From the NCBI GenBank assembly GCA_046728115.1, contig JBKPDW010000206.1:1-31170 (forward strand): 31,170 nucleotides of DNA, in the 5' to 3' direction. Below, in pieces: positions 25,190 to 31,170 of this stretch (position 1 is the stretch's first letter; every line of letters begins with the position of its first letter). Below the pieces are notes generated by a model. That model had not been told where the DNA came from, made no database searches, and saw nothing but the letters and a program-made list of their open reading frames with translations. Source of the stretch: CAVSWN01 sp046728115 (GTDB taxonomy: Bacteria > Acidobacteriota > Vicinamibacteria > Vicinamibacterales > CAVVIG01). Position numbers and translations under genes: made by a program.

Positions 25190-25468
25190 ATGGCGAGCGA
25201 CGACCTCGGCGTGGGTCCGGGCAGCGTTGTTTTGGCATTTCTTCTGGGTGCGTTGGCCGGCGCGGCAGTGGCGCTGCTGTACGCGCCCGCCACCGGACGG
25301 GAAACGCGCGAATTCCTGGGCGACCGGGCGCGCGAAGGGCGCGCGCGCGCAGCCGAAGCGGCCGCGAAGGGACGCGAAGTGATCAATCAGGGCCGCGAAA
25401 CGCTCGCCACAGCGATCGAGCGCGGCAAAGAAGCCTACCAGCACGCTCGCAAGCGCGAAAACGCGTGA
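25190..25468 (+). CDS. YtxH-like small membrane protein
   Basis: 92 residues from ATG 25190, chosen because GGAGG lies five bases upstream (25180-25184); a TTG at 25157 is the longer alternative. One glycine-rich membrane segment (SVVLAFLLGALAGAAVALLY) is followed at once by APATGRETREFLGDRAREG, the YtxH-type junction, and a charged, Ala/Arg-rich helix likely to form a coiled coil. The family is linked to envelope stress in other bacteria, with no known enzyme activity. The stop overlaps the next start (GTGA), so it is coupled to the following gene and probably belongs to the lipid-transport operon. Confidence 0.8.
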   Translation: MASDDLGVGPGSVVLAFLLGALAGAAVALLYAPATGRETREFLGDRAREGRARAAEAAAKGREVINQGRETLATAIERGKEAYQHARKRENA

Positions 25469-25875
25469 ACAATCTCTTTCTCGGAATCATTGCTGGCGCG
25501 ACGCTCGTCATGGCCATCGCCCAGATCGGCGTGATGATTACGGCCGGTCTCCTGGCAAAGCGGATCGCTCGCCTCGCCGAGCAACTCGAGCGCGACGTCA
25601 AGCCGATCTTCGGTCACCTCAACTCGATCGGTCGGGACGCGTCGCGCGCCGCCGCCCTCGCGACCGCGCAGGTCGAACGCGCCGATCAGCTGTTTAGCGA
25701 CGTCGCGGCTCGTGTCGACGGTGCGCTCAATGCCTTCCAAGCCTCGATCGGGGCTCCGGCGCGCGAAGGACGTGCGCTCGTGAGCGCCTTCCGCGCCGCA
25801 ATGCAGGTTTTTCGCGAGATGCGCCGGAACCGCGCCCGCCGCCGCGGCGAGGACGAGGACGCGCTCTTCATCTGA
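25465..25875 (+). CDS. Small membrane-anchored coiled-coil protein (DUF948-like)
   Basis: 136 residues from GTG 25465, overlapping the YtxH-like gene by four bases. One N-terminal membrane helix (FLGIIAGATLVMAIAQIGVM), then a long amphipathic helix (LAEQLERDVKPIFGHLNSIG, AALATAQVERADQLFSDVAA) and a basic/acidic tail (RRNRARRRGEDEDALFI). This layout matches DUF948-type proteins that often accompany YtxH proteins. Function unknown; a structural envelope role is inferred from the pairing. Confidence 0.7.
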   Translation: MNNLFLGIIAGATLVMAIAQIGVMITAGLLAKRIARLAEQLERDVKPIFGHLNSIGRDASRAAALATAQVERADQLFSDVAARVDGALNAFQASIGAPAREGRALVSAFRAAMQVFREMRRNRARRRGEDEDALFI

Positions 25876-25960
25876 AAACGCTCAATTGTTGAATTCCGGA
25901 TTTGGTGACTGGGTGAGGCTCCATTTCGCCCATTCACGACTCGCCAATCCACAACAGCTG

Positions 25961-25989
25961 TTGACTGCCATTTAGGCGGGTGATAGAAC
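25961..25989 (+). promoter_or_regulatory. Promoter of the secreted hypothetical protein
   Basis: TTGACT (25961-25966), a 17-base spacer and TAGAAC (25984-25989), 5 of 6 and 4 of 6 matches to the sigma-70 boxes, 50 bases before the ATG at 26040. Confidence 0.5.
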
Positions 25990-26039
25990 AGCCTCCTCCT
26001 GCATTTCTCACAACGTTTCAGCGCCGGGGGAGGACCGTC

Positions 26040-26594
26040 ATGGTGGTGATCTCGCGCGTCGGTTGCGCCGTTCTGTCGGGCGTCGTGGCAACGCTGTCGT
26101 TGTCTGCGCAGGCATCAGCGCAGGAAAGCAAATCGGGCGCGCTGGCCAAACAGCTCACGAGCGCTCTGGATGCGGGCAAGCTTGACAGCATCGCGGCGAA
26201 GGAATCCTCAGCGCCCGACGCCTTTTGCGCCGCGCTCTATTTTCCCGGCGCGCAGCTGCTGGTGGTTGCGGCGAGGTATTCCGTGCCGCAGCTGCTCGAT
26301 GCGCGGCTGGGCAAGAAGGAATTTCGCGATACCTATCTGGATCTGAACGGGGCCGCCGTGCCGGCCTCGAAGGTGTTCATCCAGGATGGCGCTGCGGACG
26401 GCCTGAAGGCCAAGAACGCGGAAAATCAGGCGCCGGACATCTACGAATCTGGCGGTAAGCAAGTGGTGTTCGACGGCGACGCCAAGAGGCAGAAGCTCTC
26501 GGATCAGGAGTACCAGAAGCTCTTTGCCGACGCCGACGAGCGATACGCACAGATCCTGACGGCACTGATCGCGCAGCTGAAGAAGACGTCGTAG
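26040..26594 (+). CDS. Secreted protein of unknown function
   Basis: 184 residues from ATG 26040, which has GGGGGAGG about seven bases upstream; the open frame starts earlier but has no ribosome site there. The signal peptide is clear (VISRVGCAVLSGVVATLSLS, then AQASAQES). The mature protein is small and helical with ALAKQLTSALDAGKLDSIAA, FCAALYFPGAQLLVVAARYS and a C-terminal LSDQEYQKLFADADERYAQI. Not assigned to a family; the single Cys (in DAFCAALYFPG) has no partner. It has its own promoter and a hairpin after the stop, so it is probably monocistronic. Periplasmic location is inferred. Confidence 0.8.
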   Translation: MVVISRVGCAVLSGVVATLSLSAQASAQESKSGALAKQLTSALDAGKLDSIAAKESSAPDAFCAALYFPGAQLLVVAARYSVPQLLDARLGKKEFRDTYLDLNGAAVPASKVFIQDGAADGLKAKNAENQAPDIYESGGKQVVFDGDAKRQKLSDQEYQKLFADADERYAQILTALIAQLKKTS

Positions 26595-26599
26595 CTCGT

Positions 26600-26629
26600 C
26601 CACTTCCAGCATTGAGTGGTGGGCACTCA
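26600..26629 (+). terminator. Candidate hairpin after the secreted hypothetical protein
   Basis: Two overlapping stems are possible: CCACT (26600-26604) with AGTGG (26615-26619), or TGAGTG (26613-26618) with CACTCA (26624-26629). The second is followed by GATTTAAA. Weak as a terminator, since the T-run is short. Confidence 0.3.
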
Positions 26630-26661
26630 GATTTAAACGCGCCGCATCTCATAGGAAGACG

Positions 26662-26690
26662 CTGACTTTCGCCCCGGGCAGGTGTAGTAT
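26662..26690 (+). promoter_or_regulatory. Promoter of the PatB/MalY-like gene
   Basis: CTGACT (26662-26667), 17-base spacer, TAGTAT (26685-26690). The leader would be about 70 bases and ends with AGGAG (26754-26758) seven bases before ATG 26766. Confidence 0.45.
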
Positions 26691-26765
26691 TTGCCTGACA
26701 ATTCATCTTCCCGGATATCGATCGCCTGACCGCCATGTCCAACGTCTTCGATTAGGAGCAAATGC

Positions 26766-28169
26766 ATGTCACACACCAGCGGGCTGAATCGCAGATCGTT
26801 TCTGAGGAACGCCGGCATGACGGCGCTGGCGAGCGCCACCGTCGGGTCCGCCACCTCGCTGCGCGGCGTCGCCGCGAGCGCGCTCGAGGCCGCACCAAAC
26901 GGCAAATACGACTTCGACACGCCCTACAACCGGATCGGCACCGATTCGGTCAAGTGGGATCAGGCGTTGCGCCAGAACGGGATGGACAACATCATCGCAG
27001 GCATGGGCATCGCCGACATGGACTTCAAGTGCGCGCCGGCGATCACCGAAGCGCTGACCAAGCGCATTCAGCACGAGAACTGGGGTTACCTGGACATGCC
27101 GAAGGCGTTCGTCGACGGCATCGTCGCGTGGAACAAGAAGCGATACAACATCGACGTCAACCCGGAGTCGGTGGTGGTCACGACGGGCGTTCATCCCGGC
27201 CTCATCGCGACACTGAAGACCTACTGTCCTCCCGGCAGCAAAGTGCTGCTGACGACACCGACCTACAACGGGTTCTACGGCGACTTGACCTTCACCGGCA
27301 CGAAGCCGGAAGAAAGCCTGATGAAGGTGGTGGACGGGCGTTTTCAGATCGACTTCGACGACTTCGAGAAACGCATCGGTCCGGACACGAACGCATTCAT
27401 CCTCTGTAACCCGCAGAATCCGACGGGAAACACCTGGTCGCCAGACGATCTGATGCGGATCGGCGAGATCTGCCTCAAGAAGCGGGTCCTCGTGCTGGCC
27501 GACGAAATCCACTGCGACTTCGTCACGAAGGGGAACAAGTACACGCCGTTCGCCACGCTGCCCAACAAGGCCGTCGTGAACAACAGCATCACGTTCAAGG
27601 CCGCCAGCAAGTCATTCGGGCTCGCGGCGATGAAGTGTGCGTGGTTCTTCTCGGACAACATGGATCTGATCACCCGCGTCAAGGCGAACAACCGCGCCGA
27701 CCTGAGCACGCTCGGGATGATCGCCAGCAAGGCCGCGTACAGTGACGGCGAGGACTGGCTCAATCAGTGCGTCGAGTACATCGATGGCAACCACGACTTC
27801 GTGCAGAAGTTCATCAACGCCAACATCCCAATGATCAAGGTCGGCGCAAAGCCCCAGGGTACGTACCTGACCTGGCTCGACGTCACTCAGGTGGCCGACA
27901 AGATTGGCGCCAAGCATCTTGCGGAGGCGGAAGCCAGCAAGGGTCAGACGACCGGCCGCGGCGGCCGAGCGCCGTCGCCGGAGGCGATGGTGCTGCGCTG
28001 GCTCGCGAAGAACGCCAAGGTGGCGCTGAACGCAGGCGACACGTACGGACTCGGCGGCGCGAATCATATGCGCATGAACATCGCGACGTCGCGCAAGACG
28101 CTCGAGGCCGCCCTGACCAGCATGGCTAATGCCTTGAGCGATCTGAAGAAGAGCTCGACTGCTGCGTAA
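26766..28169 (+). CDS. Tat-exported PLP-dependent aminotransferase / C-S lyase (PatB/MalY-like)
   Basis: 467 residues. ATG 26766 has AGGAG seven bases upstream. The N-terminus is a twin-arginine signal (NRRSFLRNAGMTALASATVG), so the folded enzyme is probably exported to the periplasm. The body is a fold-type I PLP enzyme close to cystathionine beta-lyase PatB/MalY: GIADMDFKCAPAITEAL, NWGYLDMPKAFVDGIVAWNK, VVVTTGVHPGLIATL, ILCNPQNPTGNTWS, LVLADEIHCDF, and the cofactor lysine in FKAASKSFGLAAMK (Lys282). The C-terminal part has QGTYLTWLDVTQ and NHMRMNIATSRKTLE, whose Arg binds the substrate carboxylate. Catalytic residues look intact. Substrate in the periplasm is unknown. A strong hairpin terminator follows. 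Confidence 0.9.
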   Translation: MSHTSGLNRRSFLRNAGMTALASATVGSATSLRGVAASALEAAPNGKYDFDTPYNRIGTDSVKWDQALRQNGMDNIIAGMGIADMDFKCAPAITEALTKRIQHENWGYLDMPKAFVDGIVAWNKKRYNIDVNPESVVVTTGVHPGLIATLKTYCPPGSKVLLTTPTYNGFYGDLTFTGTKPEESLMKVVDGRFQIDFDDFEKRIGPDTNAFILCNPQNPTGNTWSPDDLMRIGEICLKKRVLVLADEIHCDFVTKGNKYTPFATLPNKAVVNNSITFKAASKSFGLAAMKCAWFFSDNMDLITRVKANNRADLSTLGMIASKAAYSDGEDWLNQCVEYIDGNHDFVQKFINANIPMIKVGAKPQGTYLTWLDVTQVADKIGAKHLAEAEASKGQTTGRGGRAPSPEAMVLRWLAKNAKVALNAGDTYGLGGANHMRMNIATSRKTLEAALTSMANALSDLKKSSTAA

Positions 28170-28181
28170 ATCCCCTCGGGT

Positions 28182-28210
28182 GCCGCGGAGAGTCTACGGA
28201 CCTCCGCGGC
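28182..28210 (+). terminator. Stem-loop terminator after the PatB/MalY-like gene
   Basis: GCCGCGGAG (28182-28190) pairs perfectly with CTCCGCGGC (28202-28210). With one bulged A, the helix continues as GTC/GAC capped by TACG, a UNCG-type tetraloop, giving 12 pairs. Only a short CCTTT follows, so termination may be imperfect, but the hairpin is very stable and starts 12 bases after the stop. Confidence 0.6.
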
Positions 28211-28366
28211 GCTGGCCTTTCGCGCCTCCCTCACTCCTGTGTAAATGCGCGCTCGTGGTGCTCGACTCGTGTAACCATTCGGTGTTCGCCGGCGTCGGTC
28301 CCGACAACGCCGCGTCGTGTCTAAGATCCATCGAATCGAACTGCTCTCGGTCTTGAAGGATGTGGG

Positions 28367-29167
28367 GTGAACATGGTCAGATCGATTCTCATCCTGGCGT
28401 TCACATCTGCTCTTGCGACGGCCTGTTCGCGAGAGAGCGCCCCTCAGTCGGGTGCTGCCGCCGACAAGACGCCGGCGCCCGCTTCAGCGCAATCGCCAGC
28501 ACCGGCAACACTGACGGCAACCACACCGTCGACCGCGACGCCAGGCCAGGTCCAACCCGGGACAGCACCGCCCCAAGCGCCACCGGCCGCGCGCGCGGAG
28601 TCGCCGACCGCGGCGGCCGAATCTGGTATTCCGCCTCCGCCCAGGTTTCGCGAGCTGACAATTCCCGCGGAAACGCCAATCTTGGTGACGCTCGTCACCT
28701 CGGTCGCGTCGAACACGAGCAAAGTCGAAGATCAAGTCAAAGGGAAGCTTGCGAAAGCGATCGTCGTATCAGGGACGACGGTGGTGCCGGCAGGGTCGGA
28801 GGTGACGGGGTCGGTTATCGACGCCAAAGAATCGGGACGCGTGAAGGGACGCGCATCCGTCGTGTTCCGGTTCGACCGCCTCAACGTGCGTGGTGAGAGT
28901 CATCGAATCCAGACCGCACGTATCGCGCGCGAGGCTGCGTCGAGCACGAAAAGTGACGTCAAGAAAGGTGGCATCGGCGCGGCTGCGGGCACCATCGTCG
29001 GCGGCATCGCGGGTGGAGGTACAGGTGCTGCGATTGGCGCCGGTGCCGGGGGGGCAGGAACGGTACTGCTGACGAAGGGCAAGGAAGTCGAGCTGGCAGC
29101 CGGCACGACGGTCGGCACCAGGTTGATTCAGCCGGTCAAGGTGTCGGTGCCGATCGCGGAGAAATGA
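28367..29167 (+). CDS. Lipoprotein with proline-rich linker and glycine-zipper segment
   Basis: 266 residues from GTG 28367 (ATG 28373 is equally possible). The lipobox SALATAC gives a lipid-modified Cys, followed by a Pro/Ala/Thr-rich linker (about 25-90) as in outer-membrane-tethered proteins. A folded part follows, FRELTIPAETPILVTLVTSV then VVPAGSEVTGSVIDAKESGR, similar in style to the TrbI/VirB10 beta-barrel strand pattern. Next is a glycine-zipper GIGAAAGTIVGGIAGGGTGA and AIGAGAGGAGTVLLTKGKEV, then VELAAGTTVGTRL. The function is not known; envelope attachment is supported by the lipobox. No neighbouring secretion genes are present, so the VirB10 resemblance is probably only in fold. Confidence 0.82.
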   Translation: MNMVRSILILAFTSALATACSRESAPQSGAAADKTPAPASAQSPAPATLTATTPSTATPGQVQPGTAPPQAPPAARAESPTAAAESGIPPPPRFRELTIPAETPILVTLVTSVASNTSKVEDQVKGKLAKAIVVSGTTVVPAGSEVTGSVIDAKESGRVKGRASVVFRFDRLNVRGESHRIQTARIAREAASSTKSDVKKGGIGAAAGTIVGGIAGGGTGAAIGAGAGGAGTVLLTKGKEVELAAGTTVGTRLIQPVKVSVPIAEK

Positions 29168-29184
29168 CCTGCACTTCCACGACT

Positions 29185-29590
29185 TGCGTCGCGAGGCCGA
29201 CAGCATCATCTTCACGATTTCTTCAGTGACTCTTGGCTCGAAGCCCTCAGTGTGCCCCTTGCCGAGCCGAATTACATCGGCAACGACGCGTCCGTCTCGG
29301 CACTCGGGCGTCGCCACGATCAGCCGGTACTTGCCCTTCAAGTCCATGATCGGGAAGTAGTGCCGCTGCCTGTTCCCGATCGCACCGCCGCCATGCAGGT
29401 TGAGGACAAACGTCACGGGTTCGCCAGGTTTCAGATCGCACGGATAGTCGAGGAAGAATGCGCGATTGGACTTCGGCAGAAGGGTATTCCCATCGTGGGC
29501 GATCAGTTCGCGGGGGCAGTTGACGTTTGGACAGTGGACGGGCGGAGGCGACTCACACGTTACACCGGCGATTGAGGGAAGCGGCGCTTC
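29185..29590 (-). pseudogene. Decayed alpha/beta hydrolase (PHB-depolymerase/esterase-like)
   Basis: On the minus strand the frame reads GVTCESPPPVHCPNVNCPRE, then LDYPCDLKPGEPVTFVLNLH, GGGAIGNRQRHYFPIMDLKG and YRLIVATP: the N-terminal part of a secreted esterase with its oxyanion HGGG. It then jumps straight to ECRDGRVVADVIRLGKGHTE and FEPRVTEEIVKMMLSAS, the C-terminal end carrying the catalytic His. The middle, which should hold the GxSxG nucleophile and Asp, is missing. No proper start is in frame (a signal-like MRWHAGSIVA sits in another frame near 29640) and the family stop is lost. Clearly non-functional. Confidence 0.75.
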
Positions 29591-29882
29591 TGGTCTCAAA
29601 CGCGTTCCTGCGATCAAGAGGGCGCCACGATCGAACCTGCGTGCCACCTCATTGACAACTTCATATCGGCCTCTGCAAACAGCTCCGTTGCAATCACGAA
29701 CGGATTGTCTGCTCCGGGCTGCCCAAGCTCTGCGCTTAGACACCGCGCGGGTCCAAATTGGCGCTGATTCGTGATGAAAAAATGCACCCAAATGCACAAG
29801 CGACCCTCGACTGACCTCGTGCTCGCGTGCATTTCGATCTTCGGCTTTGGATGGAACCCTCGACGTTGTCGGGGGTTGCGGC
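29591..29882 (-). other. Non-coding chromosomal flank of the integrated element
   Basis: No gene recognised. AATGCAC occurs twice at 29781-29797 and inverted at 29827-29833. A hairpin CCCTCGAC/GTCGGGGG (29857-29875) lies just behind the tRNA 3' end on the minus strand and may be the old tRNA terminator. The long minus-strand frame across the tRNA fragment is not a gene. Confidence 0.4.
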
Positions 29883-29927
29883 TGGTGGGCGCTAATGGAC
29901 TCGAACCATTGACCTCGTGCGTGTGAA
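29883..29927 (-). other. 3' half of tRNA-Val(CAC): attachment site (attL/attR) of an integrated element
   Basis: Read on the minus strand: anticodon loop TTCACAC (anticodon CAC, Val), 3' anticodon strand GCACG, variable loop AGGTC, T-arm AATGG-TTCGAGT-CCATT with perfect pairing, acceptor strand AGCGCCC and encoded ACCA. The 5' half is absent: DNA to the right does not pair with GCACG or AGCGCCC. A tRNA fragment running from the anticodon loop to CCA next to an integrase is the classical identity segment of tyrosine-recombinase integration. The complete tRNA gene should lie at the far end of the element, beyond the window. Confidence 0.85.
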
Positions 29928-29990
29928 CGACCTCAGGCAGTCCTAAAGCATCACCCGCCGTCACGCGCCAGCACACACAGTCGCAAAAAC

Positions 29991-30096
29991 ATTGAGTAAA
30001 ACTCGCGAATTGAGTGTTACGATGTATGACCGTCGTCGACAGCGAGAGACGACGATTGCATCCCTAATGCATCCCCGGCATTTTCGCGGGGGATGC
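29991..30096 (+). promoter_or_regulatory. Repeat-rich region between attachment site and integrase
   Basis: ATTGAGT occurs at 29991-29997 and 30009-30015 (18 bases apart), with GAGTaaaACTC between. CGTCGTC (30031-30037) pairs with GACGACG (30048-30054). GCATCCC occurs at 30058-30064 and 30069-30075, and inverted as GGGATGC at 30090-30096; the last two form an 8-pair hairpin. Such clustered repeats next to an att core are where integrase arm-binding sites and the int promoter (TACGAT at 30018-30023) would be. Binding is inferred. Confidence 0.45.
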
Positions 30097-30146
30097 AGCC
30101 GGACCAAGTCGCTCTTATGTTCGAGGCGAGGAAGGAATCGATTCGA

Positions 30147-31170
30147 TGCACGCGAAACTGAATACGGAGTTCGTGCGCAAGCTGCCCCAGGCGAACGTCG
30201 ACATCTACGACACGAAATATCCGGGACTCGTGCTGCGCTGTCGAGCATCGGGCGTGCACACCTACCGCGTGACGTATGGGCGCGGAAAGTGGGTCACGCT
30301 CGGTCGCGTCGACGTGCTCACCCCCGACGAGGCGCGCACGAAAGCGCGCAACGAGCTGAGTCGCATTGACAAGGGCTATGACCCGCGCGCGGCCCGCGCC
30401 GCTGCGCGCGCCGACCTCACGTTCAAGGCGTTTCTCGATGAGCATTACGAACCGTGGGCGCTCGAACATCAGAAGCGTGGCGCTGAAACGGTGCAGCGAT
30501 TCCGGTCGGTCTTCGAGGCACTGCTGCCGTTGCGACTCTCCGAACTCACGGCATGGCGCATCGAGAAGTGGCGCACTGAGCGGTTGAAACAACGGCGGCG
30601 GCCGAAGCCCGCGACCGTGAACTCGCATATCTCGATGCTCAAGGCGGCACTCACGAAAGCGGTCATGTGGAAACTGCTGCCCACGCATCCGCTCGGCGAC
30701 GTGAAACCGATGCGCGCAGACCGCACGGGCCGGATTCGCTACTTGAGCGCTGACGAGGAGCAGCGACTGCGACAGGCGCTCGATACGCGCGATGAGCGAC
30801 GCCGACAGCGACGAGCCGCCGCGAATGCGTGGCGCGAGGAGCGTGGCTACGACCCGTATCCCGAGGACAATGCGGGGCATCTCACGCCGCTCGTGCTCGT
30901 GGCGCTCAACACGGGATTACGCAAGGGCGAATTGTTCGCACTCGATTGGCGCGACGTCGATTGGGTGCGCGCGCAGGTGACGGTTCGTGGCGACCAAGCG
31001 AAAAGCGGACAGACGCGCTACGTGCCGCTCAACCGCGAAGCACTCGACGTGTTGACGGCGTGGCGCGACGCGTCGTCGACGTCAGAGGGGTACGTGTTTG
31101 GTGGGCGCGTCGACAGCAACGACGGCCGACTGAGCGACGTGAAAAAGTCGTGGCTGCCGGTCATTCGTGC
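30147..31170 (+). CDS. Tyrosine site-specific integrase, 3' end outside window
   Basis: 341 residues seen from ATG 30147; GGAAGGA lies nine bases upstream. The N-terminal part is the DNA-arm-binding domain of P4/prophage integrases (VRKLPQANVDIYDTKYPGLV, LRCRASGVHTYRVTYGRGKW, TLGRVDVLTPDEARTKARNE). A core-binding SAM-like domain follows (FKAFLDEHYEPWALEHQKRG, VNSHISMLKAALTKAVMWKL). The catalytic domain begins with YLSADEEQRLRQAL, an Arg/Glu-rich insertion (DERRRQRRAAANAWREERGY), then LVALNTGLRKGELFALDWRD with the first catalytic Arg, and AKSGQTRYVPLN with the catalytic Lys region. The HxxR and Tyr motifs would lie beyond the end. It sits 220 bases from the tRNA-Val fragment it presumably used for integration. 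Confidence 0.93.

Larger units (their letters stand above)
29883..31170. mobile_element. End of a tRNA-Val-integrated genomic island (continues beyond window)
   Basis: The left boundary is the tRNA-Val fragment. An integrase with its own leader follows 220 bases inside. The left side holds chromosome-like but decaying sequence. The cargo is not visible. With the tRNA on the minus strand, the intact tRNA copy is expected to the right. Confidence 0.75.

Noticed and set aside
29614..29976. 120-residue minus-strand ORF across the tRNA fragment
   Set aside because: Its EVNGSSPLAPT stretch is the translated T-arm and acceptor end of a tRNA; no protein family signal elsewhere.
29883..29990. A complete tRNA or tmRNA gene
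   Set aside because: The 5' acceptor strand (would need GGGCGCT), the D-arm and the 5' anticodon strand are missing to the right, and the variable loop is that of an ordinary tRNA.

Overview
The window looks like chromosomal DNA of a high-GC Acidobacteriota, probably class Vicinamibacteria. The evidence is an acidobacterial-type VWFA protein, an ECF sigma factor of the type usually paired with a Ser/Thr kinase, a PD40-repeat Ser/Thr kinase with the short acidobacterial N-terminal segment, and many secreted proteins of Gram-negative type. Taxonomy is inferred from gene families, not from a marker gene.

Layout. 1-4570: end of pyruvate phosphate dikinase, a CorA-type transporter, mutL. 4632-5870: a tiny membrane ORF, then a strong promoter, a GEMM-I-like cyclic-dinucleotide riboswitch (about 4861-4943) and the envelope serine protease it probably controls. 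5903-9549: STAS protein (minus), acetamidase-like secreted protein (plus), then a TrmH-type methyltransferase and rarA (minus). 9590-12735: greA coupled to a membrane patatin-like protein lacking its catalytic serine, then a Cys/Met-metabolism PLP enzyme. 12721-15239: an RCK-like/DHH phosphoesterase divergent from a VWFA protein. 15371-20309: a full-length receptor kinase with a frameshifted C-terminus, a secreted zinc protease (minus), an ECF sigma factor, and behind it a kinase gene collapsed by internal deletions. The intact kinase and the sigma factor share a nearly identical upstream element. 20384-25875: uvrB, translationally coupled to an Mla-type lipid transport operon (permease, ATPase, MCE protein) and two small envelope proteins. 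26040-29167: secreted hypothetical protein, Tat-exported PatB/MalY-like enzyme with a strong terminator, glycine-zipper lipoprotein.

29185-31170 is an accessory boundary. After a decayed hydrolase there is the 3' half of a tRNA-Val(CAC) on the minus strand, from anticodon loop to CCA, followed by repeats and a tyrosine integrase that runs off the window. This reads as one end of a tRNA-integrated element whose cargo lies to the right.

The most interesting points are the riboswitch-controlled protease, with an A where c-di-GMP sensors have the ligand-contacting G; the shared promoter-like element linking the sigma factor to a kinase 3 kb away while its own neighbouring kinase is dead; the pseudo-patatin; and the tRNA-Val attachment site. 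No CRISPR array, rRNA, complete tRNA or insertion sequence was found. All homology statements come from reading motifs, not from database searches.
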